Assembly (NCBI RefSeq): GCF_048572895.1
Contig: NZ_CP183878.1
Span: 3,100,001 to 3,164,000 of the forward strand
Direction: 5' to 3'
Origin: Psychrobacillus sp048572895
Lineage (GTDB): Bacteria > Bacillota > Bacilli > Bacillales_A > Planococcaceae
Length of the DNA: 64,000 nt
Shown: positions 24,880 to 32,348 of the stretch, in pieces
How positions within the stretch are numbered: position 1 is the first letter of the stretch
Layout: each line of letters begins with the position of its first letter
Position numbers and translations under genes: made by a program
Notes under the pieces: model-generated
Told to the model about the DNA's origin: nothing
Seen by the model: only the letters and a program-made list of their open reading frames with translations
Database searches by the model: none

Positions 24880-25944
24880 TTAGTGATCGACTGGAGAGAA
24901 CAGGTCTTTCCAAGCAGTTGGAGAAAATTCTTTAATTTTCAGTTCTGCTGACTCATCCACCGTCAGTACTCGTTGTGGATTTTCTTCTAACAATGTACGT
25001 ACTTGTTCATCCGTCACTCCCGCTTTGCGTAACAAAGGGACAAATGTCGATAATAAATAATCGTAGGCAAGATCTTTCGCTTCATGGCCTTTCGCAATAC
25101 CTACAGCACTCGTAGAAAGTAGAATACGTTCTACAAATCCTGCTTCTAGTAATTCAATAACTAATTTCACACGTTCTGCATCGCTTACATAACCGTCTTC
25201 TGAGCCCCAACCAATATGATCAATTGCTACATAAGCACCGCGGCTAGCGATTTCAATAGCTGATTTACTAGCTACTGCTCCTTGACGATCGATACTCCCA
25301 ATAATTACACGGCTTGCGTCAATACCTTCTGCTAACAAAAGTTCTAAATCAGCAACTGCATCTGCTCCATGTTGTACTGCTACCGCAACTCCTGTATCAC
25401 GAGCTGTTATTGCAGAACCACGGAAAAGGCTCTTCTCTTCGTTTGTAATACCTTCTGTGCTAGCGATTGAAACGACTAATCCTGCAGCTGTCGAGCGTTC
25501 AACACGTGGAACAACAACACCTTCAACTACTTCTTTTGTGAAAAGACCGGCAAATTTTTCTGCTGGCCAAGGAGTAGGAGGGTTTGTTTGTGGTGTAAGG
25601 AAATAACCGCCTAACAATTTCTCAGGTCCTAAGCCCGTTGTTACAATTATATGAACACCTGTTGCTTTGGAAAGTGATTGATATAGCCATACGTCTCGAC
25701 CGTGGAACATTCCACTAGCATCTACGATTGTTTTCCCACCTTGTCGACGGAAATCGTTTAGCTTTTGCTTTAACACCTCAAAGATTTCGCTTTTATCCAT
25801 ATTAATTTCAGGTGCTAACTCCGCTCCTGGATATACAGAAAGAAGTGATTCATTTATAAGTACTACACCTAAATCTTCCGTCGATACCGGTCCAAGAACG
25901 GTACGAACAACGCCTGTATTTTTTTCTTGCAAACTATCTAACAT
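24880..25944 (-). CDS. Phosphotriesterase-family paralogue without the metal site (probable pseudoenzyme)
   Basis: 354 aa from ATG 25944, with AGGAGG 8 bases upstream; an upstream ATG at 26007 has none. Clearly related to the neighbouring PTE protein (shared TVLGPV..EDLG, GGKT.VD, TGVHI, RKAGVT..Q). Aligning the two, the HxH pair becomes Asn31/Ser33 (INESLL), the carbamylated Lys becomes Val158, the last His becomes Ser217 and Asp becomes Ser279; only His192 remains. The frame is intact, and the gene leads the operon. Loss of the metal site suggests a structural or regulatory partner for the active paralogue. A 40-residue C-terminal extension is unique to it. Confidence 0.85.
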   Translation of the reverse strand: MLDSLQEKNTGVVRTVLGPVSTEDLGVVLINESLLSVYPGAELAPEINMDKSEIFEVLKQKLNDFRRQGGKTIVDASGMFHGRDVWLYQSLSKATGVHIIVTTGLGPEKLLGGYFLTPQTNPPTPWPAEKFAGLFTKEVVEGVVVPRVERSTAAGLVVSIASTEGITNEEKSLFRGSAITARDTGVAVAVQHGADAVADLELLLAEGIDASRVIIGSIDRQGAVASKSAIEIASRGAYVAIDHIGWGSEDGYVSDAERVKLVIELLEAGFVERILLSTSAVGIAKGHEAKDLAYDYLLSTFVPLLRKAGVTDEQVRTLLEENPQRVLTVDESAELKIKEFSPTAWKDLFSPVDH

Positions 25945-26074
25945 TGTAAAACCTCCTATCATTTTAGTAGTTCTTGAAAATTTGAAAGTGTTCAAAAGAT
26001 CCATCATATGGTCCTTTGGTTGTAACCGCTTTCTTTTGAAGTAAAATATGATTTAAAAACAAAGTTCATAATGG

Positions 26075-26104
26075 AATATTATAATATTGTTATACCAAAG
26101 TCAA
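26075..26104 (-). promoter_or_regulatory. Promoter of the phosphotriesterase-led operon, with overlapping palindrome
   Basis: Minus strand TTGACT (26104-26099), 17-base spacer, TAATAT, or a perfect TATAAT at 15 bases. The -10 lies in a perfect 14-bp palindrome, AATATTATAATATT (26075-26088), which could be an operator. Confidence 0.5.
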
Positions 26105-26270
26105 TTACTTTTCTGACTCTTTAGAATAGGTTAAAGATTGGGATGTTATAGAATGGATTGAGTTTTAAGGTGATAAAAAGGGTAGAAAATCCCCGTTATG
26201 TAAGGGTTTTTACAGGATGAATTAAACTATTACTATTATTTATTTTTTAAAAAACTTTATTCGTTGAGTA

Positions 26271-26311
26271 AAACTATTAATACATTTGTATGCTAAATGT
26301 ATTAATAGTTT
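26271..26311. terminator. Strong hairpin after the thioesterase gene
   Basis: A 17-bp perfect stem (arm begins AAACTATTAATAC) with a 7-base loop. Only a short T-run (AGTTTTAC) follows on the minus strand. It probably separates the thioesterase from the phosphotriesterase operon. Otherwise 26105-26270 holds nothing I recognise. Confidence 0.55.
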
Positions 26312-26335
26312 AAGAGATGCGACATGTTCATCATT

Positions 26336-26755
26336 TCATTTGCTAAACTCATGGTGCTCCTTATCATATAATCTAAAAGTTGAGGTACTATAAGCGATTA
26401 AGTCACCTTGTTCATCTGTAGCTTTGCCATTTAAAATGGCAGTATTATTTGATTGGTGTACAAGTTCTCCCGTAAACTCCGTAGTACCTTCAAAGACACT
26501 ATTTACGAATCTTACTTCCATTTGCATAGTTGAAGCTGCCTTTACTCCTAAAGACCTTGAAGTTAGTCCCATCACTATGTCGAGCCCCGTCATGATGACT
26601 CCACCGTGCAGCATATTCTTCAAGTTAGAAATGTTCGGTCCCTTTTGAATTTGAATTTTTGCCTTTCCATATTCAACACTTAAACATTCAAAGCCTAGAT
26701 ACTTAAAAAAATTGGATTCTTCAAACTCTTGTGTTAGATCGGTTAAATTTCCCAT
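26336..26755 (-). CDS. PaaI-like hotdog-fold thioesterase
   Basis: 139 aa from ATG 26755 (AGAGGAGG 6 bases upstream; the longer frame to 26788 has no site). The hotdog helix appears as NMLHGGVIMTGLDIVMGL, with HGG as in PaaI-like thioesterases, where the loop binds CoA and an acid on the helix activates water (Asp in GLD). FVNSV.EG.TEFTGELVHQ follows as the central strands. It would release an acid from a CoA ester. The gene is upstream of the catabolic operon on the same strand; co-regulation is plausible but unproven because a hairpin lies between. Confidence 0.85.
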   Translation of the reverse strand: MGNLTDLTQEFEESNFFKYLGFECLSVEYGKAKIQIQKGPNISNLKNMLHGGVIMTGLDIVMGLTSRSLGVKAASTMQMEVRFVNSVFEGTTEFTGELVHQSNNTAILNGKATDEQGDLIAYSTSTFRLYDKEHHEFSK

Positions 26756-26838
26756 ATAACTACCTCCTCTGTCTAATGACACTATCATACCTAAATATTT
26801 TGTAAAATACTCTCATTTATAGTTCTATAAGGATATTA

Positions 26839-27691
26839 GAAAAACCAGAAAAAAAAACGCCCGGTCCTTTAAAGTAAAACCTGTTTCTATCGTTTTCGAA
26901 GGGCTTTGGACAGACGTTTTGTTATATGATTACCGGTTGAATTTTTAGGGATGCTGGTCACTCAGGCATTGCCGCACGACGCGGCGTTATTTGCCTGAGT
27001 TCAGTTTTTAAATCAGTGGGGAATGAAGCCCCACTAATTGAAGTTTCACTTTATCTGTCCTTCACCCTTCTACAACTTTTAGAAACAGGTTAGTGCTTTT
27101 TTGGATAACTATAGAAAAGATAACTATCCTATACAATGAGGCGGATGACAGTCTAGGTACGCGACATCGTGTCGCAACGACTGCCTGACCCGCATCGTGC
27201 GGGCCCCGAAGAAACAATTTCGTTCGCTGTTTCGCTTCTTTACAGGGCGAATACTTACTATTTTTCTCTACTTCCACTAGTAAAAGAAAATTGTCAGCCA
27301 CCATCTATCATTGAATAACAGTACAGTACTTCTATTTCATCAGCGAGTACAAATCATTTTTCCCTACATTAACTGCAGTTAATCTTATTATCTAAGCGAT
27401 ATGCTTTGTCAAATCTTATAATGGAGTACTACATAAATGGATTGTAGTGAAAGGTGGCGACTCCGGCGGGAGGAGGGAGACAGATGAAACGTCACATCGA
27501 CGCGCAAGCGATGGTGATGGTTCATCGCTCCCCCCGCGGAGGCCAACAGGACGTTGGTCACGAAGGCTTTGCCACAGGAGGTGGCGCACCTAGCCTTCGT
27601 TCCTTTGTCCCCACCTGAAACGGAAATCAGTGGTATTTATTATTCTTTCAAATACCATGAACCCGGTGTTCACAAGGCATTTTTTATACTT
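26839..27691 (+). repeat. Modular hairpin repeat, copy A (longest)
   Basis: About 850 bp. Opens with a CGCCCGGTCCTT box, then a long stem whose arms end AACCTGTTTCTA and TAGAAACAGGTT. Next come an A/T-rich linker, a GC-rich cassette (GGTGGCGACTCCGGCGGG to CCACCTGAAACGGAAATCA) and a tail ending in ATTTTTTATAC. Copies B, C and D share these parts in the same orientation. In A the stem tip has a different hairpin, and extra 15-bp mini-hairpins are present at 26971, 27161, 27189, 27543 and 27571. No protein is encoded. Confidence 0.85.
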
Positions 27692-27709
27692 TCTTATCTT
27701 TTTAGAAAT

Positions 27710-27744
27710 AAAGCACAAAAGAACATATTTGTCTCTTGTGCTTT
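27710..27744 (-). terminator. Hairpin after the DinB gene
   Basis: AAAGCACAAGAG pairs with TCTTTTGTGCTTT on the minus strand, with a short U-rich tail. Confidence 0.5.
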
Positions 27745-27780
27745 ACCTCACCCAACTAGTTCTCTTTAATACTATTAACT

Positions 27781-28281
27781 CTATTGATTTTGTACTTTTG
27801 CTAAATGTCTTTCCATTTGCCCTAAGTGACCCTTTAGATGCTTAATAATTAAATGATCAATTAAAAATGACAGTGGTTTGCCATCAAAATTAGGATTATA
27901 GCTCGGTGCAGTTTTTTCTAAGTCTTCTGCTTGAACTTTTACAAACGCTCCTTCTGTAAGAGGAATGAGCGATTGAAGACGGGTAGTTGCTTGTTCTTTG
28001 GAAACAGAAGCAACATAATTTTCTTCTACAGCAGCTAAACGTCGAACATGTTCGTGATTACGACCCCATTTTGCTCCTGGAACGATTAATAATGCTTCTA
28101 AATCCGCTACCCAAAATTCAACTGCTTCAATAACATGGGTAGCAATTTGCATAACTGACCACTCATCTGCAGATGGCTTCTTGTATAATAAAGATGATTC
28201 TGTTGTCTCGACAATATTTACCATTTGATCGATGGTAGTTTTGATATTAGTTGAACCTTCTTTCAATTTCTCTAATGTCAT
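27781..28281 (-). CDS. DinB-superfamily protein; candidate maleylpyruvate isomerase
   Basis: 166 aa four-helix protein of the DinB/YfiT type. His49 (IATHVIEA) and the H148-x3-H152 pair (IKHLKGHLGQ) match the family's three-His metal site. DinB-like proteins include thiol-S-transferases and, in Actinobacteria, the mycothiol-dependent maleylpyruvate isomerase. The gentisate cluster beside it lacks any other maleylpyruvate isomerase, and this gene is divergent from an IclR gene. I infer a bacillithiol-dependent isomerase, but the family alone would only support a generic DinB label. Confidence 0.75.
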   Translation of the reverse strand: MTLEKLKEGSTNIKTTIDQMVNIVETTESSLLYKKPSADEWSVMQIATHVIEAVEFWVADLEALLIVPGAKWGRNHEHVRRLAAVEENYVASVSKEQATTRLQSLIPLTEGAFVKVQAEDLEKTAPSYNPNFDGKPLSFLIDHLIIKHLKGHLGQMERHLAKVQNQ

Positions 28282-28300
28282 TGTAAAATACTCCTTAGTT

Positions 28301-28315
28301 ACGGTTTTAAACCGT
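28301..28315. promoter_or_regulatory. Palindromic operator candidate between DinB and IclR-1 genes
   Basis: ACGGTTTTAAACCGT, perfect 7-bp arms around one base, in the divergent intergenic region 20 bases from the DinB start. Confidence 0.45.
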
Positions 28316-28356
28316 TCTTTGTAATTTAATAAGAAACGTGGAAGGAATGAAATGTA

Positions 28357-29118
28357 ATGTCTAGCAATACTACAATCGGCTCCTTAACTTTGGGTATCCA
28401 AATTATTGATGCCGTTGCACAAAGCGATATTCCATTAAAATTTTCAGATATCCAAGAAATTACTGGTATTTCCAAAAGTAATTTATATAAATACTTAAAT
28501 ACTTTAACGCAGTTGGACTTATTATATCGCGAACAAAAAAGAGGATACTTTTCACTAGGCTATAAATTTTTAGAGTACGGATCTTCAGCTTTGCAAAACG
28601 CTGATTTTGTCGGAAGATTAACTCCCTATTTTAAAGAGATTAGTAAAATCACAAGCATGACCACACTACTAGCAACTTGGGTTAATGATGGGCCAATCAT
28701 TACAAATATTTGGAACTCCAATTATGGTTTAAATATCGGGGCACAAGTAGGAACAAAATTACCGCTATCCTCTGCTTCTGGGAAAATTTTTGCAGCTTAC
28801 GCAAATTCACTAGAATTTACTAATTGGATTGAGAAGGAGCAACAAACAATTGAACAATTCGATATAGCTAAATTTCAACATGAACTTAAGCAAATAAGAA
28901 AAGACCATTTTACATATGCACATGAACCACTTGTACGCCATGTTTCATCTATTGGTTTTCCGATTCTCAATTATAAAAACGAGCTTGTAGGTGCTTTTTC
29001 AGTCGTTGGATTTAGTGAAGATGTGCCAAGTAACTTTGATGCAGATATCATTCAACAAATAATTTCCATGAGTAAAGAGATGTCTACTATTTACGGATAT
29101 AAGAAGAAAGAGGAGTAA
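28357..29118 (+). CDS. IclR family transcriptional regulator 1
   Basis: 253 aa. Winged helix at about residues 8-65 (LGIQIIDAVAQSDIPLKFSDIQEITGISKSNLYKYLNTL, here shortened to key parts SDIQEITGISKSNLYKYL) and effector domain from about 85. IclR proteins sense aromatic acids or intermediates and may activate or repress. It is about 40% similar by eye to the second IclR protein at 30505. Divergent from the DinB gene and convergent with the hydroxylase gene; its end doubles as a terminator stem. Confidence 0.9.
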   Translation: MSSNTTIGSLTLGIQIIDAVAQSDIPLKFSDIQEITGISKSNLYKYLNTLTQLDLLYREQKRGYFSLGYKFLEYGSSALQNADFVGRLTPYFKEISKITSMTTLLATWVNDGPIITNIWNSNYGLNIGAQVGTKLPLSSASGKIFAAYANSLEFTNWIEKEQQTIEQFDIAKFQHELKQIRKDHFTYAHEPLVRHVSSIGFPILNYKNELVGAFSVVGFSEDVPSNFDADIIQQIISMSKEMSTIYGYKKKEE

Positions 29119-29136
29119 TTCCTCTTTCTTTTTTGT
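29105..29136 (+). terminator. Terminator between IclR-1 and the hydroxylase
   Basis: AGAAAGAGGA, 5-base loop, TCCTCTTTCT, then T-run. The stop codon of IclR-1 is in the loop region. Confidence 0.75.
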
Positions 29137-29142
29137 ATTCTA

Positions 29143-30342
29143 TTAAGCTTTTACTTCATTTTTTCTTGTGTTGAAATAATTGTATAAGAAGTCTGCTACT
29201 TCATAGTCTGTTGCTTTGTGATTGTTGAAAATAGTATCACGCAGTAAAACCTTGATGTCATCATCCGCATGAATAATTTCTCCCCACTTACGCGCTGATG
29301 TTTGAACCATTGCACTACGAGGTTGTCTTTCCGCTTGATATTTAGTAAATGCCTCGTTATAAGTGGCTTCTGATTCTAGTGCTTCACCTAAAACATAAGC
29401 ATCCTCTAATGCCTGTGCACCGCCCTGTGCTAAATATTGAAGCATTGGATGTGCTGCATCCCCTAACAATGTAACATTACCCTCTGTCCAATTTTCAATT
29501 GGTGAACGGTCGAACATTCCCCAACGGAATTGTGTAGAGATAAATTCTAAAGCACGCTCTACCAATGGATGAGCTCCTTTAAAGCGTTTTTCCATTTCTT
29601 CTGGAGTACCCCAGTCACCATCTGGTTTGTAATCGTATGTTTTGAATACAACTACTTGATTGTATAGTTCACCACGACGTACAGGATATTGAACTAAATG
29701 CAAGTTAGGACCAATCCACATAATCACATCATCCATTGCTACATCACCTTTAGCAGTGATTTCTTCGATCGGAATCGTTCCGCGGTATGCAACATATTCA
29801 GAGCAAATTGGTTCATCATTTGAGAATAATTTTCGAATATTTGATTTTAATCCATCCGCACCAATAACAGCTTCCGCGCTATATGTTTCCCCATTTTGAT
29901 TTGTAACTGTTGCTTGCCCAGTTGTTTGTTCAACTGTTTGAATAATTTGGTCGTTCATGAACTTAATACGGTCATGTTTCTGACATGCTTCGAACAATAC
30001 TCGGTGTAAATCTGAACGATGTAGTACCACATATGGCTGCTTAAAATGTTCTTGGAAACCTTCTGTTAAATCCAAAACTGCAAGTTCTTTTGCTGTGTAA
30101 ACATCCTTCAAAACTAACCGTTTCGGGAACACCGACACTTTCGCAATTTCTTCTTTAACTCCTAATTGATCCAAAACATATAGAGCATTTGCGCCTAACT
30201 GAATACCTGCACCAACTTCCCCAAACTCAGGTGCTTGTTCTAAAACTGTTACGGTCTTATCTGTGCGCTGTACGATTGAAAGTGCTGTCGCTAAACCACC
30301 AATTCCCCCACCAACTACGATAATATCACTGATTTTCGTCAT
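29143..30342 (-). CDS. FAD-dependent 3-hydroxybenzoate 6-monooxygenase-like enzyme
   Basis: 399 aa from ATG 30342 with AGGAGG 9 bases upstream; the frame to 30378 has no site. PHBH-fold hydroxylase: VVGGGIGGLATAL at the start, the DG motif IGADGLKS near 160 and LLGDAAHPMLQYLAQGGAQALEDA near 290-310, split here as LLGDAAHP and LAQGGAQALEDA. The latter pattern is typical of the 3-hydroxybenzoate 6-hydroxylase/salicylate hydroxylase group. The neighbours are gentisate dioxygenase and fumarylpyruvate hydrolase, so gentisate formation from 3-hydroxybenzoate is the natural reading. Salicylate 5-hydroxylation is less likely. Divergent from IclR-2. Confidence 0.85.
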   Translation of the reverse strand: MTKISDIIVVGGGIGGLATALSIVQRTDKTVTVLEQAPEFGEVGAGIQLGANALYVLDQLGVKEEIAKVSVFPKRLVLKDVYTAKELAVLDLTEGFQEHFKQPYVVLHRSDLHRVLFEACQKHDRIKFMNDQIIQTVEQTTGQATVTNQNGETYSAEAVIGADGLKSNIRKLFSNDEPICSEYVAYRGTIPIEEITAKGDVAMDDVIMWIGPNLHLVQYPVRRGELYNQVVVFKTYDYKPDGDWGTPEEMEKRFKGAHPLVERALEFISTQFRWGMFDRSPIENWTEGNVTLLGDAAHPMLQYLAQGGAQALEDAYVLGEALESEATYNEAFTKYQAERQPRSAMVQTSARKWGEIIHADDDIKVLLRDTIFNNHKATDYEVADFLYNYFNTRKNEVKA

Positions 30343-30376
30343 AAATAATAACCTCCTAATATAATTTACATTCCAC

Positions 30377-30401
30377 AAATAGAGAACAAAGTTTCTTTAT
30401 A
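30377..30401. promoter_or_regulatory. IclR operator candidate, copy 1
   Basis: Starts AAATAGAGAACAAAGTTTCT. It shares the first 13 bases with the site at 31315-31339. It lies upstream of the hydroxylase (minus) and about 100 bases from IclR-2 (plus). Confidence 0.5.
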
Positions 30402-30504
30402 ATGAAAATCTAACGCAAATGTATTATATTTGTCAATAACGAAACAAAATATTCTAATATTTTAAATAAGTATTTTATTAACTTTTGAGAAAGCAGGATG
30501 ACGT

Positions 30505-31254
30505 ATGGAAGAGAAGAAACAGACAGTTATTCAATCCTTGCAAACCGGATTAGAACTATTAGAAATAATTGCTAAAGAACGTAGACCTATGAAATTCACA
30601 GAAATTCAACAGCTGTCAAATATGACAAAAAGTAAGATGTATAAATATTTAACAACACTTACTCAGTGTGGGTTTTTGTTTAAAGACCCCGTTACAAATA
30701 TGTATAAACTAGGTAACAAACTCATTGAGTTTGGTAATATTGCTCAAGGAGATACATCAATAATTGAGCTTGCTGATCCCTATCTAAAAGCTTTTACCGA
30801 GGAAACAGGATTAACTGCATTAATCGCTATCCCTTCTGCGGAAGGTCCACTTATAAAAGAAATTTGGAGTGTTACATATGGCATTAATATTGGAGCACAA
30901 AATGGAACTACTTTACCACTTATCTCCTCTACTGGCTCCATTTTTTATGCCTTTAAAAAAGGTATACATATAAGCAATTGGATTGATCAATCATGGATGA
31001 CATTGTCCGACCAAACACAACAACAGGTTAAACAAGAGATCGAACAAGTAAGAGCATACCTTTTTGCAGCAAAAACAGAGCCACTAATAGAACATATTTC
31101 ATCTTGCAGTGTGCCCATTTTTAATTTTCAGCAAGAATTAGTAGCTGCGATTACCGCAGTAGGATTCAAAAATCTTATCCCGAATGATCATAAACATCCT
31201 ACTGCACAAAAAATGCTAGCGCTTTCACAAAAACTATCCAATTATCTTAAGTAA
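30505..31254 (+). CDS. IclR family transcriptional regulator 2
   Basis: 249 aa with the same layout as IclR-1: winged helix (FTEIQQLSNMTKSKMYKYL) at about 28-60 and effector domain from about 85 with a conserved GINIGAQNGTTLPL loop. Two related IclR proteins in one cluster suggest a duplication with split duty. A shared palindrome before the hydroxylase and before the hydrolase gene fits control by one of them. AAAGCAGGATGA precedes the ATG. Confidence 0.9.
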   Translation: MEEKKQTVIQSLQTGLELLEIIAKERRPMKFTEIQQLSNMTKSKMYKYLTTLTQCGFLFKDPVTNMYKLGNKLIEFGNIAQGDTSIIELADPYLKAFTEETGLTALIAIPSAEGPLIKEIWSVTYGINIGAQNGTTLPLISSTGSIFYAFKKGIHISNWIDQSWMTLSDQTQQQVKQEIEQVRAYLFAAKTEPLIEHISSCSVPIFNFQQELVAAITAVGFKNLIPNDHKHPTAQKMLALSQKLSNYLK

Positions 31255-31277
31255 AAGAAAGATTTTTCTGAAAAAGG

Positions 31278-31304
31278 TTGACATTACACTAGAAAATGTA
31301 TTAT
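31278..31304 (+). promoter_or_regulatory. Promoter of the hydrolase-gentisate dioxygenase operon
   Basis: TTGACA at 31278-31283 with TATTAT at 31299-31304 (15-base spacer), just upstream of the palindromic site at 31315. Confidence 0.5.
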
Positions 31305-31314
31305 CTTTTTCTAT

Positions 31315-31339
31315 AAATAGAGAACAATGTATTCTATTT
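31315..31339. promoter_or_regulatory. IclR operator candidate, copy 2
   Basis: 25 bp with 20 of 24 arm positions symmetric; the arms are AAATAGA and TCTATTT. It lies downstream of the -10 element, 19 bases before the start codon, which suits repression. Confidence 0.6.
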
Positions 31340-31358
31340 TGATAAAAGGAGGATTATA

Positions 31359-32312
31359 ATGAAATTAATTAACTATACACTTAATGGAATCACACGTGCT
31401 GGGGCAATTGTAGATGAGCAAGTCGTCGATTTAAATTATGCATATGAAACACAATTAAAAGAAGCCGGTGAACATCGTTATAAAGAAATCGCACATGCAT
31501 ATGTACCTGCTACAACAGATGAGCTATATCAAGGAGGTAAGAAATCAATTGAATTAGCTCAAACAGCTATAGACTTCATTTTGACTAATCCAACAGTATC
31601 TGCTCAAAAAGCAATTTTTTCACTTGAAGAGGTCAAAGTAGAAGCACCTGTTATAAATCCCGGGAAAATTATTTGTGTAGGGCATAATTATCGTGAACAT
31701 ATTTTAGAAATGGGTCGTGAATTACCAACACATCCAGTTATTTTTGCTAAATTTGCGAATACTATTTTAGGTCCAGAAGATGATATTCCATTTTATCCAA
31801 TTTCTGATCAATTGGATTACGAAGCAGAATTTACATTTGTTATGGGAAAAAGAGCACATAATGTTTCTGAAGAAGATGCTTTGGATTACGTTGCAGGCTA
31901 CACCATTACAAATGACGTGACTTACCGCGATATCCAACGCCGCACTTTACAATGGCTACAAGGAAAAACCGTAGATGGTTCGGCACCAATGGGTCCTTAC
32001 TTGGTAACATCTGATGAATTAAGAGATCCATCTGGTTTAGAAGTTGTATTAACTGTAAATGGAGAAGTTCGTCAAAAAACAAATACAGCTAATCTAGTAT
32101 TCTCTGTTCAGAAATTAGTGGCATTCCTTTCAAATCTGATGACACTTGAGCCCGGGGACGTTATTCTAACTGGTACTCCTGGCGGGGTTGGTGTGGCGAT
32201 GAATCCGCCAACATTCTTAAAAGATAATGATATTGTACGTATTGAAATCGATAAAGTCGGTGCTTTGGAAAATAAAGTAGCAACTGTAGAAAATACATTA
32301 GTAAATGCTTAA
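31359..32312 (+). CDS. Fumarylacetoacetate hydrolase-family protein, probable fumarylpyruvate hydrolase
   Basis: 317 aa. FAH domain from about residue 100: KIICVGHNYREH, then LDYEAEFTFVMGK with the metal-binding Glu pair, DVTYRDIQ and LTGTPGGVG near the end. In the gentisate route the enzyme cleaves fumarylpyruvate to fumarate and pyruvate. It is 36 bases upstream of the gentisate dioxygenase, so they are co-transcribed. The N-terminal 90 residues match the extended FAH form. Direct maleylpyruvate hydrolysis by this enzyme is an alternative. AAAGGAGG lies before the ATG. Confidence 0.88.
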   Translation: MKLINYTLNGITRAGAIVDEQVVDLNYAYETQLKEAGEHRYKEIAHAYVPATTDELYQGGKKSIELAQTAIDFILTNPTVSAQKAIFSLEEVKVEAPVINPGKIICVGHNYREHILEMGRELPTHPVIFAKFANTILGPEDDIPFYPISDQLDYEAEFTFVMGKRAHNVSEEDALDYVAGYTITNDVTYRDIQRRTLQWLQGKTVDGSAPMGPYLVTSDELRDPSGLEVVLTVNGEVRQKTNTANLVFSVQKLVAFLSNLMTLEPGDVILTGTPGGVGVAMNPPTFLKDNDIVRIEIDKVGALENKVATVENTLVNA

Positions 32313-32348
32313 TATTAATCATTTTATCTGAAAAGGAGTCGAAGAATT

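Noticed and set aside
27062..27304. 80-codon minus-strand frame in repeat copy A, and a similar one at 27554-27769
   Set aside because: Both lie within hairpin repeat modules, have no ribosome site, and are not kept in the other copies.
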